64,000 nucleotides of DNA from Euryodendron excelsum. Taxonomy: Eukaryota; Streptophyta; Magnoliopsida; Ericales; Pentaphylacaceae. A program made the translations under genes and the position numbers. This document shows, piece by piece, positions 46,698 to 57,028 of the stretch. The stretch lies in assembly GCA_033060915.1 (NCBI GenBank), contig CM065390.1:14731501-14795500 (forward strand), written 5' to 3'. The notes below the pieces were generated by a model. The model was not told the origin of the DNA, ran no database searches, and saw only the letters and a list, made by a program, of their open reading frames with translations. Numbering within the stretch: the first letter of the stretch is position 1; each line of letters starts with the position of its first letter.

Positions 46698-47868
46698 ATT
46701 GTTGACTCAAGGTTGATTCCCATTTTGATTTTGATGATAACAAAACTGTGTGGTTGTTATCTAATGATTTCAATTGAGTGTATAGGTTATATTATAATAA
46801 TTTCATAATAGGAAAATAATTGAGCTGATTGGTTGAGTATTCAACAAGAAGATTACTTAGGTAATCTTATTCTTGAAGAGATTGAAAAAGCTCAATAAGT
46901 TCAACAAGTATTGAAAAGAATGATGCAAGTTTTGAAATTCTATCATGGTGATATGTTTTGGAAACATGAAGATTGATAGAGGAATATATTAGATTAATTC
47001 TGTTTCAAAGTGACTAAAGATCTTATGAGAATTCAAGAACTTATTCACAATGAAGACTCTCGATCCTCATGGCCATATCAATCCACCGAAGCATCAATTG
47101 CATAAGAAAGGGGGAGCAAAAGTTTATATGCATTGAGGCAAAAAACACAAAAGAAAGGAGGAACAAATTTTTGTTTCAATAAGTTTATGCTTGTCATAAT
47201 GGAAGATATTGAAGAATCAAAAAGGATGGAAGGATGATCAGCATGATGGTTTGATACATTCAACAAGTGCATGCATTACAAGTCTTGAAAGTTTGAATAT
47301 AAACTTGGAAGTATGAAGAAATTGAAGGTGTTCAAAGGAGTCAAGATTCAAGCAAAGTTAAAGATCACAAGTTCTATTGAAGATTTGTTGAAGACGTGGA
47401 AGAATGAATGATTAAAAGTATTCTTGAAGATCCACATGTTTTGAAGAAGACATTTCAAGCTTTAGAAGTCTCAAATTGATTATTCTTGAAGAGCTTGAAG
47501 AGGTTTGTTATATTGATTGAAGAATCCTAGAAGAAATCAAGTTGATGAAGATCAAATAAAGATATTAAAGATGTTCAAAGACAAATAGAAGATCAGTTGA
47601 AGAAAAGGGATCTCAAGTCTTGGAAGCTCTCTTGAAGATTTTGAAGAAGACTTGGATAAATAGAAGAAGTAATGTTGATTGAAAAACTCTACAAGTAATC
47701 AAAATAGAGTGAATTCATCTCAAAGAAATTGAAGGTGTTCTTGAAGTTAACATACCTTGAAAAAGTATTTTCAAGACTTAGAAAGCTTATTTGGATGACC
47801 CTTGAAGAACTTGAAAACAATGGAGAAGATTGGGTAAAATCTGCAAAAATCAAGTTTTCTAGGCTGAT

Positions 47869-48037
47869 GTGTCGACACATGAAGTCAGGTGTCGACATGT
47901 GAAGACAGTGACCAAAATTTGAAGAATGGATGGTCATGTGTCAACACATGAAGTCAGGTGTCGACACATGGAGGCAGTGAACAAAATCTGAAAAATGCAG
48001 ACTTGATGTGTCGACATATGAAGTCAAGTGTCGACAC
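47869..48037 (+). promoter_or_regulatory. 70-bp modules with paired GTCGAC boxes, copia derivative LTR
   Basis: Boxes at 47871/47891, 47940/47960 and 48010/48030: each pair 20 bases apart, pairs 69-70 bases apart. Best copies read TGTGTCGACACA. The array ends about 100 bases upstream of the TATA box. Confidence 0.8.
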
Positions 48038-48133
48038 TTGGGCTCCAACGACTATATTTTTGACCGTTATAACAATGTGATCTTGTATCAAATGGTCTCC
48101 CATTCACCATCAACGACCATAATCAACTCAAGG

Positions 48134-48143
48134 CTATATATAG
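48134..48143 (+). promoter_or_regulatory. TATA box of the copia derivative LTR
   Basis: CTATATATAG, in the same place relative to the palindrome array as in the other LTRs. Confidence 0.65.
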
Positions 48144-48746
48144 AAGATCCCCAACACATATAAGAGAGAGAAGAACACAAGATCAAGTGCTAGAAAGTGA
48201 GATTTATTCTCCTACATCTTATATTCTGTTTTTATTCATTTGTGGGGTTCTTGAGTGAGCTGAAAATTTAATTATCTACTCTTTAAGAAAGAGTTATTCA
48301 TTGTACAACCTTCATCTATTGTTGGGTGAGTTTGTAAACTTGTAAGTTTGAGAAAAGTTTGGACAAAATCTCTTGGGTTTTGAGAGCTTGGGAAAAAGCT
48401 CTTGTAAGAAGTGAGCTAGGCATTTGGAGCAAAACCAACAACTGTATAAGGGACTTTACATAGTGGAATACCTTCGAGAGGATCGAGAAAGAGAGGACGT
48501 AGGCAAGGATTGACTGAACTTCTGTAAAATTCTTGTGCCTTCATTCTTCGATTCTTCGATTCTTGCTTTGTTTTTTTTTCCTTTCTCATAACACTTGTTT
48601 GCATTGCATCTTATTATTTCCTTACTTGGCTTTTAGTTTGATTACCCACTGCTACATTACTTGATAAGTTTCTAATTGGATTGTTTACTATTAATTTTGT
48701 AAAACCCAATTCACCCCCCCTCTTGGGTTGTTTACTTGGGCCAACA

Positions 48747-49319
48747 ATGGCAGTAACAGTTGTTTTAGATCCTGGGTACAAAATGATGATTATGTAATAG
48801 TATTTTCCTATCCTTATGGTTGTGAATTGGAAAGGAAAATTGATAAAGTTTGGGAAACTTGCTATGATATGCTTAAAGAATACCAAATGAAGCTTAAGTC
48901 AAATGAAGAAGTTGGATCTAGTGGGGCTAGTTCATCTAGAGGCCATTTGGAAGTTATCGTTGAGGAGAGGGATCCTTTGTCTAAGTTTGATATGTATATG
49001 ACTCATCGTACTTAAAAAACAATTCATGTAAATTTGAGTTAGATCATTACTTAGAAGAAAGTGTTTTGCCTCGTACTCCCGATTTTGATGTTTCGAGTTG
49101 GTGGAAGACAAACGGGTTGAAGTATCCCACTTTATAGTTAATGTCTCGAGATATTTTGGCCATTCCTATGTCCACTATTGCATCGGACTTGGCATTTAGC
49201 ACGAGGGGTAGGGCGATTACTTCTCATCGTAGTCGCCTAACTCATGACACTTTGGAAGCTTTGATGTGTGCACAAAATTGGTTGGGCAATGAAATTGAAT
49301 ATAATAATTTAAATATATA
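48747..49319 (+). pseudogene. hAT transposase C-terminal remnant
   Basis: Blocks of the plant hAT (RICESLEEPER-like) transposase in order: VVLDPGYKM (48760), CELERKIDKVWETCYDMLKE (48825), ELDHYLEESVLPRTPDFDV (near 49040-49095), DILAIPMSTIASDLAFST, RGRAITSHRSRLTHDTLEAL and MCAQNWLG (49150-49285), which is the Dimer_Tnp_hAT dimerisation domain. Stops (for example TAA after MTHRT near 49012 and TAG near 49136) disable it. Confidence 0.85.
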
Positions 49320-50191
49320 AAGTTATTTAATTTTTTTGATTTTTAATACACATAGATGCATAAGAATATTATTTATCACTTGCTTAGGTACTTGTTCAAC
49401 AAAGGTATCAAGTTGTACATCTACGATTGAAGATGACTCTGATTCAGTGTAGAGTTGTATTGCACCCATTTCTTTTTACTAAGGTAAGGAGTTATTAAGG
49501 AATTTTATCATTTTTTTGAAGTGTTTATATAAACTATAGTTTTGTTTGTTTATATTGCAGGCACAAGTTTGTGTAGACTTGATGACATATTCTCCATGAG
49601 TTACTGTGGACATGTGGTGCTAAATGCTATTAAGATGGATGCAGATCCTCATGCATTTTAGCTTTCTTTTTGGTGTTGTCTTTTTTTTTTTTATTTGTTG
49701 ATTCTGCTCTCTGTTTGTACTAAAAAAAAAAAAAGGATTGTTAAGTTTATTTTATGGTGTTGGACTTTAAGGATAGTTCTTTGTTTAGCATTTGAGTCTT
49801 GAGATATAGAACTTGCTTAAGTATGTTTGATGATTGATGTTATTATATTACATAAACATTATGGTATTGTGTTGGAATTTTTATTTTATTTTTATGGTTG
49901 TTTTCATCGACAGGTTATATTTTTTTTATTAGTTACAGGGAGTAATTTTGAAATCTTGGGCCCTGGGCTCGAAACAGTTCTTAAATAGGGTGAACCCTCT
50001 CCAAACCCGATTAACCCAAACTTGTTAACTTTAAATGGGGCGGGGCGGGTTAGGGAGGTTTATTTATAAACGGCGATGGGGTTTTGAATACTAACTTGTT
50101 ACAAGTTTGGAACGGGGGTCGGGAGGGTTTTCTTGGGGGTGGGGTAGAGTTGGGACAAACCCGTTTTGAATTCGCCCATTCCTATTTATAA
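48747..50191 (+). mobile_element. 3' part of a hAT transposon
   Basis: Transposase C-terminal remnant followed by a 3' region. A G-rich subterminal stretch (50030-50160, GGGGCGGGGCGGGTTAGGG) follows, with an end near ...GCCCATTCCTA at 50191; G-rich ends and a terminal TAGG-type sequence are usual in plant hAT elements. The 5' part is missing: the copia LTR abuts the reading frame at 48746/48747. Confidence 0.65.
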
Positions 50192-51673
50192 CCTTTTCTT
50201 TTCCTTACACTGGTCAAAGGTTGAAAAAACTATTTATAACACCATTAGGCCAGTTTTCAGTGCGTTTACTCCGAGAAGTGAGTTGCCTCAAGTAGTGTGA
50301 AGCCAGAAACAAAAATAAAAGGTGTGTTTTTTTTTTTTTTCATTTTTATTTGGGGGAGGGTGTGTTGAGGAAGAAGAAACCTTTTCCAAACCCGTTTAAT
50401 TGTTAATATGGCACTAGCACGAAATGCTCGGGTTAGGATTTAATCTTGAAATGCTAGTTTTTTTCAAACTTGGCTTCACTTCTCATTTGCCCATCCAACT
50501 ACAAACATGTAAGGAAATTCTGAAAAGACTCATGAAGAAAGGTTTTCAACGAAATTAATATACGAGTTGGTTTTTAGTTCAAATTGTAAATTCATTTCTG
50601 ATTTTCCCTCTAAAAGTACACATGAAATTATTTAAAATCATATTACAATTTGGGCATTAATAATTGGATTGGACCAATCTAGTAAATAGTTTGTTTTTAT
50701 CTCAAACAACTTTCCATGTACATGTCAAAATTAAACATATCAAACTTTTCTATTATTTAAAGCCTTGTATAATAGAAAGGAAAAATATTCTCTCTCCTTT
50801 TCTAAACCTAATAATTAATTTTTTTGATAGGAAATATGTACTTCCATTCACGGTTAATAATTTTTAAGACACGATGATAATTCTTTTTTTTTTCTTTTAT
50901 TTTGATCATGGAAAGACAAGATGATAATTCTTTTTTCTTTTTTCCTTTTATTTTGATCTTCGAAAGACAAGATGACACTATATAATATGTTTTTTGATTA
51001 ATCTACTGTATGAACTTTAATTACTTTTTGATCTTATAATCCTATTAATTTATAAACTGCCATATTGGTCCATTAAATCTCCCACTAAGTTTTTTTTTAA
51101 TGTATGGATCTGTGGTGGGTCCCAATTCTATTTCCCTAATACTAACGTGGAAACAATAATGTTATGTTTGAGTCTTGAATTTTGTGTAGAAAAATAAAAA
51201 TAAAAAGAAATGACTTATATATATGATTTGTTGTGAATTACCAAATAAAAAAGAAATATATTTGACAAATATCAATTCATTTTTCTCATATTTCTATCCA
51301 ATAAAAATAAATAAATTTAGCTTTTCACTTAATTTTTTTTTCTATCTTTTCACTTTTTTTTTCTTTCTTTTCATTCCACAAACTCAAGATTCAAAAATGG
51401 CTTAGGCAGAACATCACAACCTGCATATAAAAATTTTGAGTTTATGTGTACATGATAAATACGATATGTATATATACATATATACAATGAACCGTTGCAT
51501 CTTAACCCCTAAAAGAGAAACCCTCGCACTTACCTTAGACTCTGCATCAATGGCGCCTCTTCGAAAAATCGCCTCATCCCCAATAGTCACCTCTCAAAGG
51601 CTACCAATAAAACCCATTCATCAACTATATAATTCGCAACATTCTTCAGAGAAACTCCAGCACCCACTAAACA
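50192..51673. other. AT-rich intergenic region
   Basis: No gene recognised. TATATACATATATACA near 51469-51485 could serve the small gene at 51674. Confidence 0.4.
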
Positions 51674-51907
51674 ATGGCTTCTTCGCCTACCTCTCTCAGT
51701 TCTCCATTTTCTTGCGGCCCAATCACCAACGAAGAATTCAACGATTTTCACGCCATCGATCGCATTCTATACACCCGACTGATTCTCGGCCTGCGGCGAG
51801 GCCCTGCCGAGTCCATGCAAGTCATGGCACTCTGGCTCTGGCTCAAAAGAGGCTGCCACGATTACCTTTTATTGGGTAGAAATATGATGGATGCGGAGAT
51901 TATCTAG
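51674..51907 (+). CDS. small plant protein or gene fragment (unrecognised family)
   Basis: 77 codons from an ATG in good plant context (AACAATGGCT). The protein reads a Ser/Pro-rich start, then CGPITNEEFNDFHAIDRILY, TRLILGLRRGPAESMQVMAL and WLWLKRG. The pattern F..IDR.LY..L.L.L.R.P.ESMQV.ALWLWL looks like the conserved N-terminal block of a plant-specific family that I cannot name. The sequence ends soon after, at a stop 75 bases before an LTR. A GT at the GGGTAGAAAT site near 51874 could be a donor to a lost exon. It may be a complete short protein, or the first exon of a gene cut off by the LTR. Confidence 0.55.
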   Translation: MASSPTSLSSPFSCGPITNEEFNDFHAIDRILYTRLILGLRRGPAESMQVMALWLWLKRGCHDYLLLGRNMMDAEII

Positions 51908-52284
51908 GGGTTTTAGTTGGAGATTATCTTTTTATCTTTTATTTAGTATTTTGCTAGGGCTAGCAAAAAAACTAGCTGGAGATGTAATTATATTAAAAGT
52001 TACAATCATCTAAATAGTTAATTGTTAACCTTAATTTAGGAGTATTCTATTGTTTTAGTTGTATTTTGGTCTTAACACAATTTATGGTTGTTTTATAGGT
52101 TCTGAACTTAAACGAAGCAAAATAGAGTATTGAAGGGTAAAATGATAAAAAAACCATTCAAACGGCCTTGTGGGCTTTTGAACGGGTCTCAATTGTTCGA
52201 ATGGCCCCCCAAAGGCATTTGAACACTTTTTCGAATGGCTTCTGAAATTGTTCGAAATTACAGAGGCACTACTAAAAAAAGGGC

Positions 52285-52535
52285 TTTTTGCTTCGGAAGT
52301 TTTTGCGATGGCTTCCTTGCCGTGGCAAAAAATGTCTTTTGCCACGGCAAGAAGGCTGTGACAAATTTCCGTCGCAAATAATTTTTTGCGACAACAATTT
52401 GCGACGGGAAAATTTATGGTGGCATAAAGTAGTTTTTGACTCAGGTATTTGTGACGGCAAGATCGCTGTCGCAAAACATGATTTTGGCGACTGACTTTTG
52501 CGACGGCATTGTGGCTCGTCGCAAATAATTTTAAT
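52285..52535. repeat. CACTA subterminal repeats, left arm
   Basis: Repeated short motifs around TTTGCGACGGC and its complement, the usual transposase-binding arrangement in CACTA elements. Confidence 0.85.
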
Positions 52536-55500
52536 AAAAACGACGACGTTTTGGATTTAAGCAAAAAATAACTATTTAAAATGGCGTTGTTTTGGATTGG
52601 GCGGGCTTCTTCCTTAAATTTCCCCCAAATTTCCCCCTTTCTTTCTTGAAACCCTAGCTGCACTCTCCCTTTTCCTCCTCCGCTGCACAAAGCGACAAGC
52701 TAGAACGAAGGGTATGTAAAGCAGCAAGCACCTCCTTGTCGCTGCACCTGCTTGCGCTCCACCATTGCTGCACGAAACCAGCACCTGTTTGTGCTCCACC
52801 ATTGCTGCACGAAACCAGGTTAGTCCCTCTTTCTCTCTCATTATTTTATCTTACTTTGGTCTTGTATCCATGTTCAAGGTTGGTTTTAAATTTGGTAATG
52901 CCACAGGAAGAATACCCATTCTTGGACGTAAACCTCATGGTTATATATATATGTGTGTGTCTATATGCATGTATATGGACTATCTTAAATGTAGAACTGG
53001 TGGTCAGCCCCCTGGAATTTGATAATTAATCTTTTAGATTGATGATTTGTGTCTGAATATCTAGTCATATTGCTTGAGGATGTTAAAATATTGGGTGTCA
53101 CTTAAAAATCATACAGGTTGATTAATATTGGTTCATGGGCTAGCAACACATTTCTAGATTTGCCTTGATCCTGTCTTCTTTGGCATGAGTTCTGACCATG
53201 ATTAAAATTGTAAATAATGTTTGCTACTTGTTTGATTTTAAAGCATTTCCACAATGTCGAATAGTTCTGTTAGTTTAAATTGAATTTCACAAAAATAATT
53301 TGTTTATTTTACCATTTCTTATTTGCTTCTTAATCTTATACATATAATTTTGGTGTAGCTATTTGAAACAAATAGCGAATACAGATGAGAGAGAGGGAAT
53401 CAAAAGCAATAATGGCCAGAATAATTAAATCTATTCAATTAACTGGATGAAAACTTTCATGTGTATCTATTGATTTCCTTTATCTAAAACTAGTGATTGT
53501 GATCTCTTTATCAATAAAAAAAGGGAATAAGCAATGTTCGAGATAGATATGATAAATACATACATACATACATATAGAAACAGAGAATAACATGAATGAA
53601 TTAGTCTGATTCAATTACGAGCATGAAATTGTTTTCCTTTTTTTCCCTGCACCGTTAAATAAGATATAGGTGTAACTAAGAGGGCTTTGAGTGGGAGACC
53701 AGTCCATTCACCCTAAATATAGATAAAGACTCTTTGCTTGTAGAAACCAACACAATCCAATAAACATTATCGAAGTTTTCATAAGTCCAACTTTTAATTA
53801 CAGTTCAAATAGTGGGCAAAAACCAAAAGGGATTTGCTAAGAAAACCACTCATCCTCTTCGTCACTCTCACTCCTGCACCTGATAACACCTATTCTTTTG
53901 AAAACCAGTGTCTCACTCACTAAGTGTATATAGATGATGCAACATAGTAAAACCAATTTTTTTCATCAAAGCGTTCAACGCTTTCTCATCCAACCTATAT
54001 GCATATCAAAATCTCACCTATTAAAGGTTCAACAAAAAAAAAAAAAAAAACAATACATCAAACCAAAAGCAAATTAAAATCACAAAAAACTTGACAAAGG
54101 ACTGCGATAAAAACTTGGTACATTTATGCAACAAAGGACTGCAAAAAAAACTTAGCTGTCTTTGTCAAGGTAGATTAGGATTAAAATTTAAATGAAGTCA
54201 AGAAATGTTAAAATTCAGTAATGTGACTATAAGATTTGTTATATCAGATTGTATAGATTTCCCAATTGTGGAGAAACTGGATTTCCATGAGAATCTGGGT
54301 GGAATGAGGGGGTGGAATGAGGATGTTCAAATGGATGGATAGTGAGACAGCAAATGACACAATCAGAACTGAAAATTTTCATATCATAGAAGACTATGGT
54401 TTTGTGCAACAAAGCCAATATTATACACTTGCTCTACTTTTTTTCTTTTCTTCTTCTTTTCTCATGTGTGAATAGTTGTTGCAGTACCATGAAAAAGAGC
54501 TTTGAATTTTGCCCCACTAAAAAATATATAAAAGAAGGAAAACGAAAAATTCCCAATTGATTCCACAGAAAGCTTGAACTTTTTAAGCTTTCATCCAGAG
54601 GAATGTTGGAACTTCACCATTTTTCACCAATGACCTTCGAAATTACATTACCTGAAGGGATATGCTATTTTTGCTGCTTCTATGTAGAATAAAGTCCTTT
54701 AGGCTTAGTCCTGGTTTAGCCAATAACATTTTTGTAGGCTATGTTTAGATGCTGCCAGCTTCACACCAAATTGTCTGTAAACTTACATTGCACTTCCTTG
54801 GACCTCTCTAGTACTTGTTTGCTTAGAGATGATATATGCATGTGAGGGGGAGAAATTTTTTTTAGGGAGAAATTGTTTCGTAGAGGATTAATGCTAGGTG
54901 GTAGAGTTTATTACAAATTCTCCACCAAAACAGTGGTCGTGTGGGTTTAAGAGAGAGATAAGTTTAATCCGATATAGACAGAGAAGGAGAGACATAATAT
55001 TTTGTGGTGCATTGTAGAGACGAGAGAGAGAGCTTCAACAGCCGAGTAGAAGAGAGGACGAAAATAGATAGAGCATTATGGGTTTCATTCTTCAAGTATG
55101 GACTTTAGATTTGGGCATTATAGTTTGTGCTGGAGTATTAATTAGATTAGTATATTTGCATATTTGCGTTTGGTTGATTTAATGAGTGATTCTTGGTTGC
55201 AATGTGTTGATGATGGTGTATGGAGAATGCATTGAATTTTAATGAACATGCATGCCTACTTGATTTAGTTGTCTGCCTCCTCTCTTTTATGGGTATCTTT
55301 GGTTTTCAGTTCTTTCAAATTGCTTGGGTGACAAATTTAGTGGACAGTAGATTTGCAACTGATAATGGAGTGCCTTAACATCTCTTAACCCCCGATTGCT
55401 GCTCTCCCTTTTTGAGTCTATGTGTGCTTATCTTTCCTCCTTGTTTTTTGTTGCAATTTTGTCCTTTTCTTTCCTCTGCTTCTGCAGTGTTTGCTTTGTT

Positions 55501-57028
55501 TTTTCTGGTTGTGTTTTTTTTTTTGTTCTTTTTAACTTATGCTTGCTTGTCTGCAGCAGACAAGAAATATATGGATTGGGGTTGATAGCAATCTTTTCTT
55601 CTTCTTGTTGTTCTGGACATTGCACTCTCTCTTACACTCTTTCTGGCCTTGTATATTCTTTTCAGTTTAATTCTGTTTTTATTCCAAGTTCCCCTTCTCT
55701 AGCTTTGTCAAATTGCTTGTGGTCCTTAAGCCATTTTCGAAATTTGAATGTACGAAGTTTCCAATTCCTGTTTTTACTTGTGTGGCATAATTGATTATTA
55801 AACAGTCACTGTGAGCCATTGCTGTGTTTTTTTAATTGTATTTTTATGTTAAATCTATCTTGACAGCCTTACAAGCTTTTACAATTGGCAAGGGAACATA
55901 TACATGCATCTAATCTGATTGTTTTTTTATATGGTTCTACTTTTTGGATCAGGCTACTTTCTTTGCTGATAGTTTTGCTGTAAAGTTTGAGGCAATTGCG
56001 TTTTTGCTCCACTGCCAGTTGCCAAGTTGGAAATTTTGGTTAAACTATTGTTTTAGTGTATCCCTGTCATCAGAAATACATGATGAATTCTGGTTTTGTG
56101 CTTCTTGAAGACATAATGTGCTATAATCTACCCATTAACAAATTGATGGCTGTGTATGGGTTATTTAGGTGTTCATTCGCGAAGAGAATATGATTCTTGT
56201 TTTTGCTGCCTGTTAATATGTGTTTTTCCTTTTCTCTTTTTCCTCTTTTCTGGTGCTTACTCAGTATTTGAGTTATGTGTTATATCTGTTTCCTCACGTT
56301 CTGTCGACCCTGTAAGAACAACTTACTCCTGCATCATTGATTCTACGAGGGATATAACTGAAAGGGGAACTATCACATCAGTGGTGAAATTCGGAGGCAT
56401 TCTTAATCTTTGTCATCCGGTTGCCGGTTGGTCCCCTCATGTTCATATGGCATAGGTGAATGCTTGGAGATATCGTCTAACCTCCATGGTCTGTTTGCTT
56501 CTTTGCCGTTGTACTTCCAGTATGTGATTGGGATGAATTGTAATATATTATGTCTTTTATGTTTTGTTTTATTTCATACATTTTTTTTTTATTTTCCTGG
56601 GGTGAGGTGTTGTACAAGCTGCTGCAGATTTATTAGTGAATTAATTGCTGTTTATGCCTCCTTTCTTCAAATGAGAAAGGACACAATTGCCTTTGATTGT
56701 AGTAGGTTATGGCTTTATGAGGACTAACTTGAGTGGAAGAGATGAATCCTTGTAGCTGGGATTAGCGCTTACTAAGTTGAGTGTTTTGTCTTTGGGTGGG
56801 CAAAGGAGTACAGTAGACAAGGTGCAGGAAAATAGGATCTAAGAGGTTTTTGGAAAGCTTCTATGGCTTGGCTAGAAGAGCAAGTTAAAGGTAAGGGCTC
56901 TTTCCCACAATTAGCTGTCAGATCTTCCCAAGCAGATATTTTGGTCTGCTTGTTTTCGATTGGTTCCTTTCCATTTCGTTTGCTTATGTAAACAAAACGA
57001 CAATTGGTATTATGTGCGGGACCAAAAT
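52536..57028. other. CACTA interior without recognised coding sequence
   Basis: After a 5'-leader-like region (52610-52820, with a duplicated TTGCTGCACGAAACCAG-type unit), the DNA is AT-rich with scattered short ORFs. None shows transposase or captured-gene homology that I can recognise. The 132-codon ORF at 55396 is low-complexity (F/C/S-rich) and is not called. Confidence 0.5.

Larger units (their letters stand above)
44165..48746 (+). mobile_element. copia deletion derivative with 3' LTR
   Basis: Plus-strand copia of the same broad group as the 18.9-28.5 kb element, lacking its 5' LTR and most coding DNA. It holds a zinc knuckle (44205-44260), a protease piece fused to an RT piece, a long 3' region (44690-46684) with remnants of an extra ORF, a polypurine tract, and a complete LTR at 46700-48746. 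The left junction with the LINE is approximate. Confidence 0.85.
46700..48746 (+). repeat. 3' LTR of the copia derivative
   Basis: TGTTGACTCAAGG... to ...CACCCCCCCTCTTGGGTTG, then GGGCCAACA. Homologous at its start and end, and around CAAATGGTCTCCCAT upstream of the TATA box, to the LTRs of the other copia element. Confidence 0.9.

Noticed and set aside
51436..51879. 147-codon ORF overlapping the small gene at 51674
   Set aside because: Out of frame with the conserved-looking protein and with no recognisable motif of its own; a shadow.
52614..53029. Captured host gene at the CACTA left arm
   Set aside because: Looks like a 5' leader (AAACCCTAGC, duplicated GCTGCACGAAACCAG); no convincing protein family in any frame.
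55396..55794. 132-codon ORF in the CACTA interior
   Set aside because: Low-complexity F/C/S-rich translation of T-rich DNA; no domain.
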